In this document: positions 13,207 through 13,260 of the stretch, piece after piece
Numbering within the stretch: position 1 is the stretch's first letter
Layout of the letters: the number at the start of each line of letters is the position of its first letter
Assembly: GCA_964602525.1 (NCBI GenBank)
Contig: CAZRSA010000076.1
Location: forward strand, 1-13,260
From: Lentisalinibacter sp964602525
Lineage (GTDB): Bacteria > Pseudomonadota > Gammaproteobacteria > Steroidobacterales > Woeseiaceae
Length of the DNA: 13,260 nt
Reading direction: 5' to 3'
Position numbers and translations under genes: made by a program
Notes under the pieces: model-generated
The model's input: only the letters and a program-made list of their open reading frames with translations
What the model was told of the DNA's origin: nothing
Databases searched by the model: none

Positions 13207-13260
13207 TCAGACGGTGCCTCGTCGCGCCTCCAGTTGCATCCGCACCTCGTACGCCTTCTC
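13207..13260 (-). CDS. 3' end of an unidentified gene entering from the right
   Basis: From the window edge the minus strand reads 17 codons, EKAYEVRMQLEARRGTV, then TGA. Third positions are strongly G/C (14 of 17) and the residues would form an amphipathic helix, as expected for a real protein end; the other two minus-strand frames give Arg/Cys-rich or less protein-like sequence. It would converge on acr3 with 17 nt between stops. Too little is visible to name a family. Confidence 0.4.
   Translation of the reverse strand, partial: EKAYEVRMQLEARRGTV

Noticed and set aside
1..13260. CRISPR arrays, insertion sequences, integrases or att sites
   Set aside because: No regularly spaced repeats, transposase or integrase coding, or terminal inverted repeats were seen.

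Overview
The window reads as high-GC chromosome (roughly two thirds G+C by eye) of a Gram-negative proteobacterium, most likely a gammaproteobacterium. The reasons are an outer-membrane beta-barrel with an OmpA peptidoglycan-binding domain, a yceJ-yceI (cytochrome b561 / YceI) pair, a YghU-type glutathione transferase, and GC-rich third codon positions. Species cannot be assigned from the sequence alone.

Layout. 1-3512: an aldo/keto reductase (+), convergent with a Sua5-type threonylcarbamoyl-AMP synthase (-), then a decayed second copy of the yceJ-yceI pair (-), then a yghU-type glutathione-dependent oxidoreductase (+). Two GC-rich hairpins separate yghU from a convergent outer-membrane gene (3584-4732, -) that fuses an OmpW-like barrel to a Pro-rich linker, a calcium-type DxDxDG repeat and an OmpA C-terminal domain. 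Next comes the intact yceJ-yceI operon (6105-4967, -). From 10758 down to 6234 (-) runs a tight three-gene operon: an AGCS-family Na+/amino-acid symporter, a NodU/CmcH-type carbamoyltransferase, and a prolyl-4-hydroxylase-type 2-oxoglutarate/Fe(II) oxygenase. From 10881 to 13189 (+) lies an arsenic resistance operon: arsR, arsI (C-As lyase), arsC (thioredoxin-type arsenate reductase) and acr3 (arsenite efflux). A few codons of an unidentified gene enter from the right edge on the minus strand.

How the genes work together. In the ars operon, ArsC reduces As(V) to As(III), ArsI demethylates trivalent methylarsenic to As(III), Acr3 exports As(III), and ArsR controls transcription through an operator that overlaps its own start codon. 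The arsR reading frame stops at an amber codon directly after its Cys-Cys pair. The next 22 in-frame codons encode a Cys-bearing tail that looks like the missing end of an AfArsR-type As(III) sensor. The AGCS-carbamoyltransferase-oxygenase operon is the best candidate for an undescribed system: a hydroxylase and an O-carbamoyltransferase made together could install a hydroxyl group and then cap it with a carbamoyl group, on an amino acid or on a protein. That function is inference. Other items worth attention are the OmpW-OmpA fusion, the fossil yceJ-yceI duplicate, and a C8 tract lying between the ribosome-binding site and the start codon of the AGCS gene.
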